The position numbers and the translations under genes are program-made. This document shows, one piece after another, positions 7,901-14,277 of a stretch of 30,479 nucleotides of DNA; position 1 is the first letter of the stretch; every line of letters starts with the position of its first letter. The notes beneath the pieces are model-generated. The model made no database searches. It worked only from the letters and a program-made list of their open reading frames with translations, and was not told the origin of the DNA. Origin of the DNA: a virus; the IMG/VR virus record IMGVR_UViG_3300008110_008601, positions 1 through 30,479 of that record; one strand, given 5' to 3'.

Positions 7901-7926
7901 AAAAGAGGGCCTTTCAGCCCTCTTTT
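7901..7926 (-). terminator. Rho-independent terminator after the 7938-8153 gene
   Basis: Perfect stem AGAGGGC/GCCCTCT (7904-7910 with 7917-7923), extended by A-T pairs to 7901-7926, with a 6-base loop. On the minus strand it is followed by a run of T. It separates the accessory region from the late virion operon. Confidence 0.85.
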
Positions 7927-7937
7927 GTTTGGGTCTA

Positions 7938-8153
7938 TTAAAGTCCTATCATCTTAGAACTATAGGAGAATGAACCTTTAAAGTCTTTTCGTAGCCATTC
8001 CTCAAGCAATTCAAATCGAAGAGCTGAATCTTCCTCACCAGCATTTTCAAGATCTATTTTGGCTTTCTTACAAAATTCTACAAGAGATTTGTATGAGATT
8101 TTATCAGAATCTACCAATGCTGCCTTGTGTGACTTACCTTGGCGTTGAAACAT
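7938..8153 (-). CDS. Small hypothetical protein
   Basis: 71 residues starting MFQRQGKSHKAAL. I chose the ATG at 8153, not the one at 8168, because a perfect GGAGG (8162-8166) sits 8 bases before it, while the upstream ATG has no Shine-Dalgarno. The protein is soluble, acidic and mostly helical (SYKSLVEFCKKAKIDLENAG, then LRFELLEEWLRKDFKG). No family is recognised. It is a single-gene unit: promoter at 8182-8210, hairpin over its ribosome-binding site at 8156-8197, terminator at 7901-7926. Confidence 0.65.
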   Translation of the reverse strand: MFQRQGKSHKAALVDSDKISYKSLVEFCKKAKIDLENAGEEDSALRFELLEEWLRKDFKGSFSYSSKMIGL

Positions 8154-8155
8154 AA

Positions 8156-8197
8156 AAATAGCCTCCATTACTTATATTATTATAATAGAGGCTATTT
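8156..8197 (-). promoter_or_regulatory. Inverted repeat covering the ribosome-binding site of the 7938-8153 gene
   Basis: Perfect 10-bp arms AAATAGCCTC (8156-8165) and GAGGCTATTT (8188-8197), with a 22-base loop. The downstream arm holds most of the GGAGG site and runs into TTTTT on the minus strand. Read-through RNA from pstS would form the hairpin. RNA from the promoter at 8182-8210 would lack the upstream arm. Confidence 0.6.
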
Positions 8198-8210
8198 GAT
8201 ATTAAAGCAA
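8182..8210 (-). promoter_or_regulatory. Sigma70-type early promoter TTGCTT-17-TATTAT
   Basis: -35 TTGCTT (8205-8210), 17-base spacer, -10 TATTAT (8182-8187). It shares the 12-base string TTTAATATCAAA with the promoter at 10440-10468. Confidence 0.6.
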
Positions 8211-8218
8211 GTGACAAA

Positions 8219-9142
8219 TTAGTTAATTTGTGACAAAATCTTCTTTACTTCACCTTTTTGAGCGTCATTTAGAGGAATATAGTCCAAATCCTCAGCATCT
8301 TTGTCTCTTGTAAAGGTAAATTCAAAAAACTTAATGGCTTGTTTTGTCACTTCTTTATCTTCATTATTCTTATACATTACCACATAGGTTGTCGCTACCA
8401 TTGGCCATGTGGTCTGAAAAGCCTTAATACCAGGAGATACTCTCTTACCATCAGTGCCAATCATATCAGCAACTTTAAGATTGTTCTGCTTGGCAAATGC
8501 ATACTCAACATAACCGATAGAACCGTTAGTCTGCATTACGTTAGATGCAACACCATCATTTCCTTTACCCCCAATAGTTGTACCAGCCCATTCAATAGAT
8601 GAACCTTGGCCAAAGTCTTTCTTCCAATCTGCATTTGCTTCTGAAAGATACTTCGTAAAGTTCCAGGTAGTACCTGAACCATCTGAACGACGAATCTTAA
8701 TAATAGGAAGATCAGGAAGCTTTACATCTGGATTGATATCTGCAATCTCTTTATCATTCCACTTCTTAATCTTATCCATATAGATCTTTGCAATAAGATC
8801 ATTATTGAGAACTAGATTATCTACTTCTTTGAGATTAACTACAGCAACAATACCTCCAACAATAATTGGAAATTGAACCTGACCTTTCTTCTCAAGGTCT
8901 TCTGGTTTTACTGGTGCATCAGTTGCACCAAATGTTACTGTCTTTGCATCAATCTGTTTAATACCTGCACTTGAACCAATTGATTGATAGTTTACTTTAA
9001 TACCTGATGATTTGTCATATTCTGTTGCCCATTTAGAGGCAATGGGAAAAAAGAAAGATGAACCTGCACCTGTGACTTCACCTGCAAAGGCTGAAGCTGC
9101 AATAAACATAGATCCGACAACGGCAAGAATGTTCTTTAACAT
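8219..9142 (-). CDS. pstS: Periplasmic phosphate-binding protein PstS
   Basis: 307 residues, normal length for PstS, the periplasmic receptor that delivers phosphate to the PstCAB importer (presumably the host's). The Sec signal peptide is residues 1-20, with cleavage after ASAFA. Phosphate-binding segments are visible: GAGSSFFFPI (26-35), GSSAGIKQ, FGATDAPV and the Arg/Ser loop RRSDGSGTTWNF. No pstC, pstA or pstB gene lies nearby. AGGAG precedes the ATG. The upstream gap holds a terminator (9161-9186) and a Pho-box-like promoter (9188-9221), suggesting induction through host PhoB during phosphate starvation, as described for cyanophage pstS genes. Confidence 0.97.
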   Translation of the reverse strand: MLKNILAVVGSMFIAASAFAGEVTGAGSSFFFPIASKWATEYDKSSGIKVNYQSIGSSAGIKQIDAKTVTFGATDAPVKPEDLEKKGQVQFPIIVGGIVAVVNLKEVDNLVLNNDLIAKIYMDKIKKWNDKEIADINPDVKLPDLPIIKIRRSDGSGTTWNFTKYLSEANADWKKDFGQGSSIEWAGTTIGGKGNDGVASNVMQTNGSIGYVEYAFAKQNNLKVADMIGTDGKRVSPGIKAFQTTWPMVATTYVVMYKNNEDKEVTKQAIKFFEFTFTRDKDAEDLDYIPLNDAQKGEVKKILSQIN

Positions 9143-9160
9143 GTTAACTCCTAGGTTAAT

Positions 9161-9186
9161 AAAAAAGGACGGGATTTCTCCCGTCC
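9161..9186 (-). terminator. Rho-independent terminator after the outer-membrane protein gene
   Basis: Perfect 8-bp stem GGACGGGA/TCCCGTCC (9167-9174 with 9179-9186), 4-base loop, six T on the minus strand. The predicted pstS transcription start (about 9181) falls inside the first arm, so that transcript should escape termination. Confidence 0.9.
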
Positions 9187-9187
9187 T

Positions 9188-9221
9188 TATATAGATTTCT
9201 TATATGACAGTTTGATGAAAA
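9188..9221 (-). promoter_or_regulatory. Pho-box-like promoter for pstS
   Basis: Two 7-base direct repeats on the minus strand, TTTTCAT (9215-9221) and CTGTCAT (9204-9210), are separated by CAAA. This is the 11-base period of a PhoB box. The second repeat is a perfect half site. A -10 TATATA (9188-9193) follows 10 bases later, the usual spacing. Confidence 0.6.
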
Positions 9222-9268
9222 ACAAGCAATTCTGCCACATAATTTAAAAAATATTTAAAATATTTTTA

Positions 9269-9907
9269 TTAGAAACTCAATGCATAATTGAGCATTACAC
9301 CATCACCTGAATTGTTCCAATTCTTATCATATGAACGTGAAACTGAAACACCAACAGCTTGATCCTTAGCGAACTTATAAGTTACACCAGTACCAACGTT
9401 ATGTGATTCATAATTCCATTGTGCATCAAAAGAATTACGGTAACGGTAGTTAGCAGCATTGATAACAATGTTATCAGTAAGGCTGTAGTCAGTACCTGCA
9501 CGAAGTGCATAGTATCCATAATTAGCACCATCGGTAAAACGTTGACCGATGCCTGCACCAGCCTTAGCAGTGAAACCAGCAAAAACTGGAAGCTTATAGC
9601 CAGCCTGTGCTTCAATAGTCTGCTTCAATGCACCAGCATCAGCTGCTTGGTTTGTACCAGCCGCAACTCCAGCTGAAAAACCACCACCAATGTTACGTGA
9701 ATATGCTACAGAATAGTTAGTAGCAGTTGACTTGCTATATTCACCTGATGTGAAGTCGAGACCCCAACCAGCTGAAATCGTATTGTCTGCAGATGCTGCA
9801 GGTGCTGCTGCAGTTGCTGCAGGAGCGTTCTTCTTATTAGGAAGATCTGTAGCATATGCGCCAGTTGCAAAAGCAATAGCGGCTGCAGTAATAAGTAGCT
9901 TCTTCAT
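9269..9907 (-). CDS. Outer-membrane beta-barrel protein
   Basis: 212 residues. The signal peptide is residues 1-19 (MKKLLITAAAIAFATGAYA). A short Ala/Pro-rich linker (about 25-40) and alternating polar/aromatic beta strands follow, ending in a terminal Phe (MLNYALSF), the signature for outer-membrane insertion. The start TDLPNKK after the cleavage site resembles alphaproteobacterial surface proteins. Base use is visibly richer in G and C than in the neighbours, suggesting recent acquisition from a cell. AAGGAG precedes the ATG. It lies upstream of pstS and ends at the terminator at 9161-9186. Possible roles are a pore for phosphate, surface remodelling or exclusion of other phages. None is proven. 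Confidence 0.8.
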   Translation of the reverse strand: MKKLLITAAAIAFATGAYATDLPNKKNAPAATAAAPAASADNTISAGWGLDFTSGEYSKSTATNYSVAYSRNIGGGFSAGVAAGTNQAADAGALKQTIEAQAGYKLPVFAGFTAKAGAGIGQRFTDGANYGYYALRAGTDYSLTDNIVINAANYRYRNSFDAQWNYESHNVGTGVTYKFAKDQAVGVSVSRSYDKNWNNSGDGVMLNYALSF

Positions 9908-9934
9908 TAATTACTCCTTGGTTAAAGTTATGGG

Positions 9935-10420
9935 TTAGCCCTCAACAACTAAATTCTGCCCAGTGAGTTTTTCTTTTCTTGCCCACTGAACTACTAACCC
10001 GATTGCACGTCCGTGGGCTTCAATTTCCCATGGCGTATCCCAATAATCGACCTTTGCAGTATCTACATATTTACCATTAAATTTGTAGACTTTTGGTTTA
10101 CTGTAAAGTTCGTAATACTCACCTTTAGCCCATTGTTTGACATGAACCAATTCATGGGCTAAACTATTTAGCAAAAGAGATATCTTCTGATTAGGATCTA
10201 ATTGAATAGTAAATTCTCGGGGATTGCGATGAGTATCTTCCCAAACGCAATTTCCATATGAATTACTGTCCTTAAAAAGATTCTTTTTAAAAACAACATC
10301 AATTTTTAGCTTATTTCTCATATTTTCTGTAAAAAACTTTTTAAGAACAAAAGTTGATAAACTTTTTAATTTTTTACAATCACTATTAGAAATTAACTTA
10401 CTGTTTTTGAACTTAACCAT
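9935..10420 (-). CDS. SprT-like zinc metallopeptidase-fold protein
   Basis: 161 residues. The zinc motif HELVHVKQ is at 89-96 (H89, E90, H93), with a downstream WEIEAHG (131-137) that can supply the third ligand. This arrangement fits the SprT-like/SPRTN family, some of which cut DNA-protein crosslinks. The same family occurs in T4-like marine phages. The basic N-terminus (residues 1-50) may contact DNA. GGAGG (10427-10431) lies 6 bases before the ATG, and a sigma70-type promoter overlaps the end of thyX just upstream, so this gene probably starts a transcript with the OMP gene (27-base gap). Confidence 0.75.
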   Translation of the reverse strand: MVKFKNSKLISNSDCKKLKSLSTFVLKKFFTENMRNKLKIDVVFKKNLFKDSNSYGNCVWEDTHRNPREFTIQLDPNQKISLLLNSLAHELVHVKQWAKGEYYELYSKPKVYKFNGKYVDTAKVDYWDTPWEIEAHGRAIGLVVQWARKEKLTGQNLVVEG

Positions 10421-10439
10421 AAAGTACCTCCATTAATCT

Positions 10440-10468
10440 AATATAGTATACTTTTGATATTAAATCAA
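10440..10468 (-). promoter_or_regulatory. Sigma70-type promoter TTGATT-17-TATATT
   Basis: -35 TTGATT (10463-10468, inside the end of thyX), 17-base spacer, -10 TATATT (10440-10445). The TTGAT...ATCAA half sites form a short palindrome across the -35. It shares TTTAATATCAAA with the promoter at 8182-8210. Confidence 0.6.
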
Positions 10469-11121
10469 GGTTCAATTAGGTTAAGTTCTTTTAGTGACGG
10501 AAAATAATCAATCAATTTGTACCAACAATCAAGGGCAATCTCACGATGTTCCTTTTGTGTTCCATTAGAACATCTCAATTGACAGTAATGAATCCAGGAA
10601 CGTAATGAACCTGACATATACATTCGTGACACTGTCAATCCTTCCGGAAGAACTACACGAGCCTGTTCTTTGGCAATACCATTATCAATTGCCCATTGAT
10701 AGACACTTTGTGAGGCAATTATGTGATTTTTTTGATAGGTTTCCCAAGTTTTTTTTGTGAAATCGTTTTCAAATTCAATTGAGTTTTGTCTATTTTTTGT
10801 ATCTTGGAGACGGGCCTCACGAGTGGTGAAACCGAGATCTTTGGTCGGATCTGCATAACGTTGACTGAACTCCTGAAAAGCAAAAGACCGATGTCTAAGA
10901 ATTTGTCTTGCAATATCTCTTGTTGTATTAATTTCCATAACAACATGAACCATTTCAAGAGGTGACCAATGTTTATTCTTTACAAGATACTTTACAAGTC
11001 TACTTGCAGTTTCATTATTATTTTGATTGGATGGATTAGAGACTCTTGCAACATAAGCAATAAAATCATTTACGTCCAATCCACTTACTGGACGTGTGAT
11101 TGCAACAATATCAACACTCAT
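10465..11121 (-). CDS. thyX: FAD-dependent thymidylate synthase ThyX
   Basis: 218 residues, typical length. The enzyme makes dTMP from dUMP with methylene-tetrahydrofolate, NADPH and FAD. The diagnostic RHR-x7-S motif is R76-H77-R78...S86 in RHRSFAFQEFSQRY. LPEGLTVSRMYMSGSLRSW carries the dUMP/flavin-binding Arg and Ser residues. GAGGG precedes the ATG. It lies directly downstream of two small phage genes in the same direction. It should supply thymidylate for an AT-rich phage genome and does not depend on a host ThyA. Confidence 0.96.
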   Translation of the reverse strand: MSVDIVAITRPVSGLDVNDFIAYVARVSNPSNQNNNETASRLVKYLVKNKHWSPLEMVHVVMEINTTRDIARQILRHRSFAFQEFSQRYADPTKDLGFTTREARLQDTKNRQNSIEFENDFTKKTWETYQKNHIIASQSVYQWAIDNGIAKEQARVVLPEGLTVSRMYMSGSLRSWIHYCQLRCSNGTQKEHREIALDCWYKLIDYFPSLKELNLIEP

Positions 11122-11122
11122 A

Positions 11123-11401
11123 TCAATCCCTCAAAAAATCATAAGACATATCCATAATAGATTGTTTTACGGGATAGTAATCATCACCAGTTACACCTTG
11201 AATTATCCAATCCCCATAATGTGCTTTCATTGTACCTTCTAATGATACAATCAATACACAGGGTTCATCATCTCTATCCAATTGAGTAATAAAAGCTCTA
11301 TTATCTGTCCAAAGCCTAATATCTTCGTCAGTTAAATCTTTTGTAAATTGAATTGCTTTTAGAGTAAAAGGTTTTTTTCTAACTAAACATTCATGAATCA
11401 T
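11123..11401 (-). CDS. Small conserved phage protein (GDWI motif)
   Basis: 92 residues. It starts MIHECLVRKKPFTLKAIQFT and carries HYGDWIIQGVTGDDYYPVKQ near residues 61-80. This pattern (basic RKKP near the start, GDWI-x-G-x(3)-(E/D)-x-YP near the end) is common in small proteins of many tailed phages. Their function is unknown to me. GAGGATG precedes the ATG. It overlaps the upstream gene by 11 bases and ends one base before thyX starts. Confidence 0.65.
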   Translation of the reverse strand: MIHECLVRKKPFTLKAIQFTKDLTDEDIRLWTDNRAFITQLDRDDEPCVLIVSLEGTMKAHYGDWIIQGVTGDDYYPVKQSIMDMSYDFLRD

Positions 11402-11609
11402 TTTTTACATCCTCAATCATTGAAATAATTTTTTTTGGAGATTCTTCTGTTTCCCAAGTAACACCTTGGAAACCCCCATAAACAAATGTCTTAAATCCAC
11501 CACCCTCTATTACAGCATCGTATATAACGGTGATATGGTCAACATTAATATATATCGGATTGCCTTTATGATGTTGTGCATCATTAGTTAATTTAATAAA
11601 CTTTGGCAT
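11391..11609 (-). CDS. Small hypothetical protein, FlbD-like pattern
   Basis: 72 residues. It reads FIKLTND...GNPIYINVDHITVIYD in the first half and ESPKKIISMIED near the end. This resembles the short beta-sheet FlbD-like/phage family (ligand loop, N-x-D-x-I, then a final helix after E-S/T-P). AAGGA precedes the ATG by 6 bases. It is the first gene after the tRNA pair. Function is unknown, and the resemblance is only at pattern level. Confidence 0.55.
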   Translation of the reverse strand: MPKFIKLTNDAQHHKGNPIYINVDHITVIYDAVIEGGGFKTFVYGGFQGVTWETEESPKKIISMIEDVKNDS

Positions 11610-11626
11610 ACTATATCCTTAATAAA

Positions 11627-11703
11627 TGGTACCCTCGACCGGATTCGAACCGGTAACACAGAGATTTTAAGTCTCTTGACTCTACCTGTTGGTCTACGAG
11701 GGC
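11627..11703 (-). tRNA. tRNA-Leu(UAA) with short variable loop, CCA encoded
   Basis: Acceptor GCCCTCG pairs with CGAGGGT (G1-U72 wobble, as in E. coli tRNA-Leu(UAA)). The anticodon loop CTTAAAA gives UAA. The T-arm is ACCGG-TTCGAAT-CCGGT, the discriminator is A, and CCA is encoded at 11627-11629. Most of it aligns with bacterial tRNA-Leu(UAA), but the long class II variable arm is missing and only 5 bases (GTGTT) remain. It decodes UUA, frequent in this AT-rich genome. Confidence 0.85.
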
Positions 11704-11705
11704 AT

Positions 11706-11782
11706 TGGCGATCTCAGGAGGATTCGAACCTCCGACCTGCGGATTAGAAATCCGTTGCTCTGTCCAGCTGAGCTATGAGACC
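11706..11782 (-). tRNA. tRNA-Arg(UCU), CCA encoded
   Basis: Acceptor GGTCTCA pairs with TGAGATC. The D-arm is AGCTCAGCTGGACAGAGC, the anticodon loop TTTCTAA gives UCU, and the T-arm is GGAGG-TTCGAAT-CCTCC. The discriminator is G, with CCA at 11706-11708. It reads AGA, rare in many hosts but favoured in AT-rich phage genes. It ends two bases before tRNA-Leu begins, so both are probably processed from one transcript. Confidence 0.93.
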
Positions 11783-11785
11783 ATC

Positions 11786-12079
11786 TCAATAAAGATTAAT
11801 GTTTAATTTTTCACGAAAATATTTTTTAAGTTCTTTTTCAAAAAACTCAGGTGAGGTAGTCATATAAGTTGCATACAGTTTTGTAATGTCATCATCTTTA
11901 TGGTGAAGTTTACCATAAACAGTATATCCACGTTCTTGAACAGCATGGACAAGGTCACGATCATCACCCCCAGGTTCATATACTGTGAACCCTCGGCTTC
12001 TTACTTCTTCAACTAGATCATAGTCGTCAATATCGTCTAAGTCAAAATCAACATCAACTGTTTGTGTAATAGTTGGCAT
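11786..12079 (-). CDS. Small acidic hypothetical protein with internal repeat
   Basis: 97 residues, strongly acidic at the N-terminus (DVDFDLDDIDDYD). It contains two copies of one unit: DLVEEVRSRGFTVYE (about 21-35) and DLVHAVQERGYTVYG (about 42-56). The DLV...(R/E)RG(F/Y)xV unit recurs in small phage proteins of unknown role. The C-terminal helix is basic (FFEKELKKYFREKL). It ends 3 bases before tRNA-Arg and follows the upstream gene by one base. Confidence 0.6.
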   Translation of the reverse strand: MPTITQTVDVDFDLDDIDDYDLVEEVRSRGFTVYEPGGDDRDLVHAVQERGYTVYGKLHHKDDDITKLYATYMTTSPEFFEKELKKYFREKLNINLY

Positions 12080-12080
12080 G

Positions 12081-12305
12081 TCACTTGTACCTTTTAGTTA
12101 TATAATCAACTCTATCTTTAAGATAACATAAAATGGTATTTCGATCAACAGAATTTTCAATTATTTCAGGATGAGATTGAATAAGTTGAATCTCATCAAA
12201 AAAGGCTGCTTTTTTCATATAATCTACTGAATAATTATATGCTTCAATCCCAGAGGGCTTCGAAGTACTTACCAAAGAGTCTGAACCCGTTTCTTTTGCG
12301 CTCAT
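12081..12305 (-). CDS. Small hypothetical protein, start uncertain
   Basis: 74 residues from the ATG at 12305 (MSAKETGSD), which has a GGGAG seven to eight bases upstream but overlaps the preceding gene by 62 bases. An alternative ATG at 12218 (MKKAAFFDEIQ) avoids the overlap but has no Shine-Dalgarno. The C-terminal 40 residues are helical (FFDEIQLIQSHPEIIENSVD, then CYLKDRVDYITKRYK) and are the safest part. No family is recognised. Confidence 0.45.
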   Translation of the reverse strand: MSAKETGSDSLVSTSKPSGIEAYNYSVDYMKKAAFFDEIQLIQSHPEIIENSVDRNTILCYLKDRVDYITKRYK

Positions 12306-12813
12306 TCCATTTCTCCCAGCCTTCTTGATCAAACTTGTGTGTATGATTTGGACCTTCTACCATTTCCCAATAATGTTTTTTATTAGGTTTAGACTCTGGT
12401 GTTTCACCCATCTTATATAAGGTTTCGTCTAACACTTCACCTTCAATATTTACTTTTCTCCAGAGTATATCTGTTTCACCTGTATGAAACTGATCATCAG
12501 CTTTGTCATCAACCTTTTGTGCAAATGCCCAGATCATCTCATCAAGAACCCAATCCCAACGTTTGTGAAAATTATCATCGGTATCATATTCATGTTTCTT
12601 TGGAGGTGCTGATGTAGATTTTAGTTCTTCTGGAACATCATCATCATCTACTAACGGGGCACCATGTTTTGTCTTTTGTAATTGAACAAGCAAAGGGTGA
12701 ATAATAAGTGCAAGAGTGTGATCTGTGGACCACGTATCATAAGGATCAATTTTTATTGAAATTTTACGTTCACCGTTTATCTTTTTGGGAAATTTACCGA
12801 GGTTTACTTTCAT
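12244..12813 (-). CDS. Conserved phage protein (WDTWSxDHTLA family)
   Basis: 189 residues. The ATG at 12813 is used because it overlaps the upstream stop as TAATG. A longer start would extend into that gene. Motifs are KIDPYDTWSTDHTLALIIHP (26-45), KTKHGAPLVDDDDVPEEL and RWDWVLDEMIWAF, with a C-terminal NGFRLFGKYFEALWD. I recognise the combination as a family found across many tailed phages and annotated only as hypothetical. The acidic and aromatic motifs are strikingly conserved-looking, suggesting an enzyme or a nucleic-acid partner, but no function is established. Confidence 0.75.
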   Translation of the reverse strand: MKVNLGKFPKKINGERKISIKIDPYDTWSTDHTLALIIHPLLVQLQKTKHGAPLVDDDDVPEELKSTSAPPKKHEYDTDDNFHKRWDWVLDEMIWAFAQKVDDKADDQFHTGETDILWRKVNIEGEVLDETLYKMGETPESKPNKKHYWEMVEGPNHTHKFDQEGWEKWNERKRNGFRLFGKYFEALWD

Positions 12814-13586
12814 TAAAATACTATCCAACCGTTTTTTTCATCAATCATATACTTATCAGTGTGTTTAAGACCTTTAAGAAATCCTTCAGGAGGAATCATG
12901 TTATAACGAGCGGTTTTCTGATCAGGTTGAGTGTGTGATTTTTTTTCTTCAATAGGAACTATGACTGGAGCTGGATCTACAACATACATAGGCATTCTAA
13001 ATCCATTTGTAACACCCATCATATGATCTATTGAAGTTCCTAAAGGAAGATATCTATTTTGACTAACATAATTATCTAACAAATCCAAACAGCGTTTAGC
13101 TGTGTTGGGTGTCAATGCATATGCATGTGTACCTTCAAATTTATTCAATTGAACTTTTGTGAAAGGATCGTCAACACATTCATAATCATCACGATGATCA
13201 ACTCTATAACCTAAAAAGGTCCATTCATTATCATTAATATCAACATCAAGAAAATTTCTTTTCACAATAGCATCATGTTCAAATATTGCAACAGCACCTT
13301 TATGTTCACTTGCAACCTTTTTCCAAATTGAAAGATGACCTGTTAAACACAATTGTTCTTTGAACCAAATATTAAGAACATCATTGGTTGCTTCATGACC
13401 ATTTACACGAGGGTCTACTTTAAATCCCCATTTTTCATAGATAGCATCAGTTGTAGTTGGCAACTTCATGCCTAGGTGAGGGGTGACTGGTATACCATGT
13501 TGTTCACAGGATGCTTTACACTCCTCCATATACTTAATAGCATCAGGAGTATCAATGTATAAAATATAAGCATGTTCAATCTTCAT
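12813..13586 (-). CDS. GT25-like glycosyltransferase
   Basis: 257 residues. CLTGHLSIWKK (80-90) followed by AIFEHDAIV (100-108) and GTHAYALTPNTAKRCLDLL matches glycosyltransferase family 25 (LPS-type beta-glycosyltransferases), where EDDA carries the metal-binding acids. Here it is E103-H-D105-A. It has no signal peptide and is therefore cytoplasmic. It lies immediately downstream of a homing endonuclease gene (3-base gap), and the endonuclease stop overlaps its ribosome-binding region. It is separate from the main sugar cluster at 16572-25917. The acceptor could be envelope glycan, virion protein or DNA. Confidence 0.75.
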   Translation of the reverse strand: MKIEHAYILYIDTPDAIKYMEECKASCEQHGIPVTPHLGMKLPTTTDAIYEKWGFKVDPRVNGHEATNDVLNIWFKEQLCLTGHLSIWKKVASEHKGAVAIFEHDAIVKRNFLDVDINDNEWTFLGYRVDHRDDYECVDDPFTKVQLNKFEGTHAYALTPNTAKRCLDLLDNYVSQNRYLPLGTSIDHMMGVTNGFRMPMYVVDPAPVIVPIEEKKSHTQPDQKTARYNMIPPEGFLKGLKHTDKYMIDEKNGWIVF

Positions 13587-13589
13587 AGG

Positions 13590-14216
13590 TCACCTATTAA
13601 TAATAACTCTACCTTTGTACCACCCAGTAGGTATAGTATCTTCTTTTTTTATCTGTTTATTATTTTCACCATCTGTTATCCAGAAGGTTCCGTATCTATG
13701 ATTTTTATCTCCCATCATATTAACAGAAGCTTTTTCACTCATAAGTTTCTTTGTATGATCAGAATGTTTTCTTCCAGTAAAGGTTCCAGGTCTAGATGCA
13801 GCGGATTCTTTTACTTTATTATACCATTTATCATAAAAACTAGGATCAGCTCTATTTTTTGCTGATAATTTTCTTAAAGTGTTTGCACCATTCTGACGTC
13901 TAACTTCAATAGCTTTTTCAGTATTTTGAAGTAGATTGGAATTAATATACCCAAAACCACCTTTACCACCTTCACATATATTATATGAATTTTCTGATAA
14001 AATTACAAGTTCTTTTTCTTTTAAATTCATATCATGTTCATTATCAAACACATATAGAATTTCTTTTGTAAAGTTATCCATACCATATTTTTTAATTGCA
14101 GCTTTAATTAACTTACCAGACCCCATATATGCATCATTTAAATTTTCTGTCTGATGTTTACCAATATAAAATTTGTTGTTTATTTTATTAGTAATTTTAT
14201 AAACTGTATAGAACAT
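13590..14216 (-). CDS. GIY-YIG homing endonuclease (Seg-like, free-standing)
   Basis: 208 residues. The N-terminal GIY-YIG nuclease domain (1-95) shows YTVYKI (3-8), FYIGKH (16-21) and the catalytic Glu region LKEKEL (65-70). A NUMOD3-type DNA-binding motif GRKHSDHTKKLMSEKA is at 148-163. The C-terminal FWITDGENNKQI...IPTGWYKGR is the usual tail of phage GIY-YIG proteins. The gene is free-standing, lodged between an initiator-like tRNA and the GT25 gene, and is expected to spread itself by cutting related phage DNA. Its 5' leader has a 16-bp hairpin with an internal late promoter (14221-14271). Confidence 0.92.
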   Translation of the reverse strand: MFYTVYKITNKINNKFYIGKHQTENLNDAYMGSGKLIKAAIKKYGMDNFTKEILYVFDNEHDMNLKEKELVILSENSYNICEGGKGGFGYINSNLLQNTEKAIEVRRQNGANTLRKLSAKNRADPSFYDKWYNKVKESAASRPGTFTGRKHSDHTKKLMSEKASVNMMGDKNHRYGTFWITDGENNKQIKKEDTIPTGWYKGRVIINR

Positions 14217-14220
14217 AATC

Positions 14221-14271
14221 GACCCTATTATTATAATAGTCTTACATATAGCTATTTATAATAATAGGGTC
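14221..14271 (-). promoter_or_regulatory. Hairpin with internal late promoter controlling the homing endonuclease
   Basis: Perfect 16-bp inverted repeat, arms 14221-14236 and 14256-14271, loop 19 bases. The downstream arm contains the AGGG Shine-Dalgarno (14223-14226), 6 bases before the ATG at 14216. An exact late promoter TATAAATA lies at 14253-14260, so late RNA (start near 14247) lacks the upstream arm and leaves the site open. This is the layout known for T4 I-TevI. Confidence 0.8.
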
Positions 14272-14277
14272 TTCATG

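Noticed and set aside
8190-8211. MotA-box-like TGCTTTA suggesting a T4 middle promoter
   Set aside because: The distance to the -10 box is about 15 bases, longer than the usual 12-13, and the same bases form a normal -35 with a 17-base spacer.
13587-13599. Palindrome ATAGGTcACCTAT at the endonuclease-GT25 junction
   Set aside because: There is no room for a loop, and it is explained by the stop codon and ribosome-binding site of adjoining genes.
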